From: Euryodendron excelsum | Lineage: Eukaryota > Streptophyta > Magnoliopsida > Ericales > Pentaphylacaceae | Assembly (NCBI GenBank): GCA_033060915.1 | Contig: CM065389.1 | Coordinates: 8,412,001-8,476,000 of the forward strand | DNA: 64,000 nt | Reading direction: 5' to 3' | Part shown: one piece after another, positions 59,644-64,000 of the stretch | Position numbering within the stretch: position 1 is the stretch's first letter | Layout: the number at the start of each line of letters is the position of its first letter | Program-made: the position numbers and the translations under genes | The notes under the pieces: generated by a model | The model's database searches: none | What the model was told of the DNA's origin: nothing | What the model saw: only the letters and a program-made list of their open reading frames with translations

Positions 59644-62600
59644 CATGCTAGATTTGTGACAAACCTAACCACTTTGCTCTTGAATGCTACAATTGCTTTA
59701 ATCAGTCATTTCTACCGAAAGATATCCCAAAGGCACTTGCTTCAAAGACCATTGCAGGTAACCATAATGTAGATTGGTTCACTGACACTGGAGCATCTAC
59801 ACATATGACTGGCGATTCAGGTAACCTTCATAATTTGAAGCCATATATTGGAGCAGATAGTGTGATTGTAGGAAATGGAGAAGAACTTGAAATTACACAT
59901 GTAGGAGATGAAAAAATTGATTTAGGCCAAAAGAATATAAATTTAAAAAATGATCTTCTAGTCCCTCAAATGAAGAAAAATCTATTGTCAATTAGCCAGT
60001 TTACGAATGATTATCCATTGAATTTTGAATTCTCTGCAAATGGTTTTGTGATAAAGGACAGGATTTCGGGCAAAGTGATGGCGAAAAGGAAGCGACAAGG
60101 TGATCTATATGCTTTCTCTGCATCAAATGAAGCTCTATTTTCTAATCGGTTCAGAAGAACAGATGAAACAACTTGGCACCAAAGACTTGGACGTCCCCAA
60201 GCATCTACCATCAAACGTCTTCAGAATAAAGGGCGTATCAAGATTATAGGTTGGAATAAACAAACTGCTATTTGTAGTAGTTGCCAAACGGGAAAATCTT
60301 CTAAGCTTCCATTTTTTCCTTCTAAATCAGTTATTGTCAAACCTTTTGAGAAAATACATTGTGACTTATGGGGAAAGGTTCCAGTTACTTCAGTTCAGTG
60401 CTTTTTTTATTATGCAAGCCTTACTGATGATTTTACTCCTTATGTTTGGATATTCCCATTAAGGCAGAAATTTGATTTTTATGCTTGTTTCCTCAATTTT
60501 GAAAAATATGTGGAAAGGCAGTTTGAAGATAGAATAAAAGTTTTCCAATCAGATGGAGGTGGTGAATTTAGTAAGACTGAGTTCTTGAATCACCTAAAAG
60601 AAAATGGAATTCAAAATCAAACTTCATGTCCTGGCACCCCAGAATAGAATGGAGTTGCGGAACGAAAACATAGACATATTTGTTAGATCGGATTGACATT
60701 ACTTCACCCAAGTGGAGTTCCAAAAAGGTTTTGGGTCCAACCAAATCCTTAGGTATGGACTCTCCATATCAATATCTTTTTGGAAAAATGCCTGATTATA
60801 CTTGTCCTCGGGTTTTTGGTTGTAGGTGCTTTCCATACTTGAGAGATTATGCAACAAATAAATTCAATCCTCAGTCTTTGCCATGTGTTTTCCTGGGATA
60901 CAGTGATCGACACAAAGGGTATAGATGCCTTTATCCTCCAACCGGACGCGTTTACATCTCCCACCATGTTGTGTTTGATGAAGGCCTTTTCCACATCTCA
61001 ATCCATCTTCGTTGTATTCAAACCATGAGACATTAGCAGAGATCACAGTCTTTTCTGAATGGGTAAATCCATTTTGTTTTCTTCAATTGAAAATCATCCT
61101 GGAAATTCTATCTTGCCTTCCTCTCAATCCCCTCCTATAAACTTGACTTTATGCAATCATCAACCTGTAATGAATATAATCAGCTTGCCTCAACTGAGCC
61201 TTCATCTTCATCCATTGATCCCACAAATCAATCGCATCTTGATCCTGTCTAAAACACTGTCAACGCCTCACCGTCTATAACTGATATTGATCTTATCAAT
61301 TTGCCACCCATTTCTATTGCTGCTATCCCTTCCTCTATCCATGTTCATAATCAGCAACCTGCTTGCATCACTGATTCTATCTCACCTGTGCATTCATCCA
61401 CCCACATTCCAGCTTTGGGTCACCCAATGCTCACACGAAGAATGGCTGGTGTTGTTAAGCCTAATCCTAAGTTTGCCAACATCCATGCCATTGATTCCAT
61501 ACCAGCAGAACCACAAACGGTCTGCTCAGCTTTAAAGCACCCTGGCTAGATCACAGCCATGAAGGAAGAAATTAAGGCTCTACACAAAAATAGCACATGG
61601 ACTCTTGTTCCCCGACCTCCATCCGTTAATCTTGTGGGTTGCAAATGGGTCTTCAAAACCAAACTACGGGCTGATGGTTCACTTCAGCGCTTAAAAGCAT
61701 GTCTTGTCGCTAAAGGTTATCATCAAGTTGCTGGCATTGATTTTGGTGAAATTTTTTCACCAGTTGTCAAACCTGGCACTATACGCATAGTCCTTACCAT
61801 CGCCACTGTTCTTGGTTGGCCAATTTGATAGCTGGACGTTAAAAATGCTTTCTTACATGGATACCTTCATCACCTGGCGTATATAGATCAACTCCCAGGT
61901 TTTGAAGATCATGCTAATCCATCATATGTTTGCCAGTTACAAAGAGCTCTTTACGAACTGAAGCAAGCCCCTCGAGCTTGGTTTGATAGACTTAGCTAAT
62001 TTCTTTTGGCATTTGGTTTCTTTTATAGTGTTGTTGATCCTTCTCTCCTCATTCACAAATTAGATCGCGGCACATTGGTGTTATTGCTCTACGTTGTTGA
62101 TATGATGGTCACCAGTAATCATCCTTTGTCTCTCGAAGAATTCATTATCTCACTGAGCCATGAATTTGCCATGAAAGACATGGGACCAATTCACTATTTT
62201 TTGGGAGTTGAGATCCAACGCTTTTCTGATGGACTTTTTCTATGTCAAACTTGGTATGCCTTATCCATCCTTAATCGAGCTCACATGGCGAGTTGTAAAC
62301 CTGTTCGCACACCGATGGCCACAACCTCTCGCCATATCATCAATCATGAACCATACCCAGATCTGGTCTTTTATCGAAGTATTGTGGGTCCTCTTCATTA
62401 TCTTACAATTACTAGACATGATCTTTCCTATGTTATTAACTTCATTTTCCAATTTACGCACAAACCCACTTTGGGCCATTTGAAATTGTCAAGTGAATAC
62501 TACAATATGTTAGTGGCACATTAGATTGTGGCTTGCGCATCCTATCCAAATCAACACTTTGACTTATTTTCCTTCTCGGACGCTAATTGGGCTGGATGTC

Positions 62601-63021
62601 CCCTTACTAGACGGTCGACTATTGGATTTTGTGCTTTCTTAGGCAGTAATTATGTGTCATGGAGTTCTAAGAAAAAAGTACTGTTCCCTGATCTAGTGTC
62701 GAGGCTGAATATAGATCTATGACAACTACAGCTGTTGACCTGACATGGCTCTCTTTTTTGCTAAGAGATCTTGGAATCTACCAATCCAAACCACCTATTC
62801 TCTTTTGTGACAACCTTAGTGCTATCTACATGAAAGTCAATCCTGTGTTTCATGCGCGAACAAAGCACATTGAACTTGATTATCACTATGTTCGTGAAAA
62901 GGTTGCATTTGGTATGTTGACTACTCGATATGTTTCCTCAACTTCTCAACTTGCTGACATTTTTACTCAGCCTTTGTCTAAGAGCTCCTTTGATAATCTA
63001 TGTATCAAACTTGGCCTCTAG
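59644..63021 (+). pseudogene. copia pol pseudogene (protease, integrase, RT, RNase H)
   Basis: Starts with the second half of the gag zinc knuckle (ICDKPNHFALEC; a stop precedes it). Protease DTGAST lies at 59784. The pre-integrase and integrase follow: WHQRLGRPQ, then CSSCQTGKSSKLPF, HCDLWGKVPV, FQSDGGGEF (59805-60647, first long frame). The reverse transcriptase reads NLVGCKWVFKTKL (61630), [12 protein letters not shown] (about 61838) and YVVDMMV (about 62090), where the catalytic YVDD has become YVVD. RNase H has DANWAGCP (about 62581) and ends HIELDYHYVREKV...QPLSKSSF. Stops and frame shifts occur at 60646, about 60684, 61548, 61827, 61998 and 62522, among others. Confidence 0.88.
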
Positions 63022-63039
63022 AGCTCCCCATAGCCCCAT

Positions 63040-63047
63040 TAGGGGGG
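63040..63047 (+). promoter_or_regulatory. Polypurine tract of the copia element
   Basis: TAGGGGGG directly precedes the 3' LTR, in the position that primes plus-strand DNA synthesis. Confidence 0.75.
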
Positions 63048-63225
63048 TAAAGGAACTTCTGATCATATTGATACAGGGAATATCTCATCACACAATCAAT
63101 GGAGAGAAGATTTAAAGAGAGCAAGTCAAGCTCCTTGATTCTTACACTAATGGATGGCCTTGCTACACATGTTAATGAGTTGATTCATATTTTGAATGAT
63201 TCCTTGAATCACTCTCCTACTTTGT
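63048..63225 (+). repeat. 3' LTR of the copia element, interrupted
   Basis: Matches the first part of the 5' LTR, beginning TA instead of TG. The match stops after CTTTG at 63225, where another TG-starting sequence begins. Confidence 0.8.
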
Positions 63226-64000
63226 GACTCATCCCCAAAGGTGCTTTTTTTATCTGCAAGTGTACGGTTGACGATTGTAGTTTTATCCAGGAAGTCCAAA
63301 ATCGTATTTCCTCAAGGACCAAGTCCAATATAAGCTATTGATACTTAACTCACACTAAACTAACTCGGATTGAATGAAAATTATGTGAATTAAATCTAAA
63401 TAAAAGGAAAAATAAAAGAGACTGAAAATCTTTTGGGTTTTAATGAGAGTTTTGAATTACTAAACTATTGCAATGAAAATAAAAGTAATTTACAACTAGA
63501 CAATTAAAATAAAACAAATTGAAATTAAATTTAAAGCAATTAAAAAGGAATTGGGCTTAATTGATCTAATCACTCAATTCATCAATGGCTTTCAATGAGA
63601 TTTATAACTCAAATCAAACACAACATTTAAGAGTGTTTGATTCGGAGGATTTAATTTTGAAAATCAATAATTCTCAAGCAATTGAAATTAGATACATGCT
63701 CAACAGGAAAATCAAAGGTTAATACCATCGATTTAACAAGGGTCAATACCAAATTTGGAGTTTGTGCATTGAATTAATCAAATATAGTCAATAACCTAGG
63801 TGTTTTAAGACATCTTGCAATCAATTCATGGAAATGAAGTCCTAGTAATTATGGAGTAATTATCTAGTGGAGAGTCATGTATTAATACCATCGATTTAAG
63901 TGATTAAAATTCCCAAACTTAGTCAATAATTTAAGTGTTCTAAGATTTTCATATGCAATTTGTAAGTGGGATTTTACTGGAAGGCTGGGCCGAACTCTCA
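63226..64000. mobile_element. LTR-like insertion in the copia 3' LTR, runs off the window
   Basis: Begins TGACTCATCC immediately after CTTTG of the copia LTR. It contains tcctcaaggacc, gagatttataactcaaat, and ataccatcgattt at 63722 and again at 63888. These phrases link it to 46380-47420 and 58051-59638. The other end and the target duplication are outside the window. Confidence 0.65.

Larger units (their letters stand above)
56718..63225 (+). mobile_element. Decayed Ty1/copia LTR retrotransposon, interrupted by nested insertions
   Basis: Parts in order: 5' LTR (56718-about 57072), initiator-Met tRNA primer site, gag, protease, integrase, reverse transcriptase, RNase H, polypurine tract and 3' LTR (from 63048, cut at 63225). 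The protease-integrase-RT order defines copia. Several in-frame stops, an altered RT active site and roughly 14 substitutions over about 175 compared LTR bases indicate an old, inactive copy. A 1.6 kb insertion splits gag from pol, and another splits the 3' LTR. Confidence 0.9.

Overview
The window looks like nuclear DNA of a flowering plant, probably a woody eudicot. The evidence is AT-rich intergenic DNA, long GT-AG introns, plant-specific gene families and many plant repeat types (MULE, copia, hAT and other MITEs, tRNA-derived SINEs, LINE remnants). No bacterial or viral gene is present. The species cannot be named from the sequence.

Three host genes look intact, all on the minus strand, and each can be built exon by exon with the reading phase preserved. 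(1) A plant GDP-fucose O-fucosyltransferase family protein: 10 exons, 513 codons plus stop, 16231 to 11169. (2) A ULP2-type SUMO protease of the SPF1/ASP1 class: 16 exons, 1059 codons plus stop, 33653 to 17998. It has the His-Asp-Cys triad and an unusual threefold repeat in the C-terminal tail. (3) An SVP/JOINTLESS-type MIKC MADS-box gene: 8 exons, 225 codons plus stop, 44485 to 35666. Its last exon has only 16 coding bases. The three genes have no evident pathway in common, but SUMO proteases and SVP-type factors both take part in flowering control in other plants.

Layout. 1-7355: a decayed Mutator-like element on the minus strand with a MULE transposase pseudogene, a plant mobile domain (PMD/MAIN-like) pseudogene, and between them a plus-strand ORF with its own G-box-rich promoter-like region. 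7356-11168: low-complexity DNA, a cluster of seven TGACGT palindromes, and SINE remnants. 11169-16231: O-fucosyltransferase gene. 16232-17997: a GGGCC-type repeat and the 3' flank of the protease gene. 17998-33653: SUMO protease gene, whose introns hold LINE fragments, a SINE, MITEs and an hAT-type element that itself contains a complete solo LTR. 33654-35665: promoter region and a T-rich MITE. 35666-44485: MADS gene with a 5.4 kb first intron carrying a second copy of the hAT-type element. 44486-56717: promoter, then intergenic DNA rich in MITEs and LTR debris. 56718-63225: a decayed Ty1/copia element whose gag zinc knuckle is split by a 1.6 kb TG...CA insertion with a 5-bp duplication. 63226-64000: a second TG-starting LTR-like insertion inside the copia 3' LTR, running off the window.

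All exon models come from reading splice sites and conserved motifs by eye. No alignment, transcript data or database search was available.
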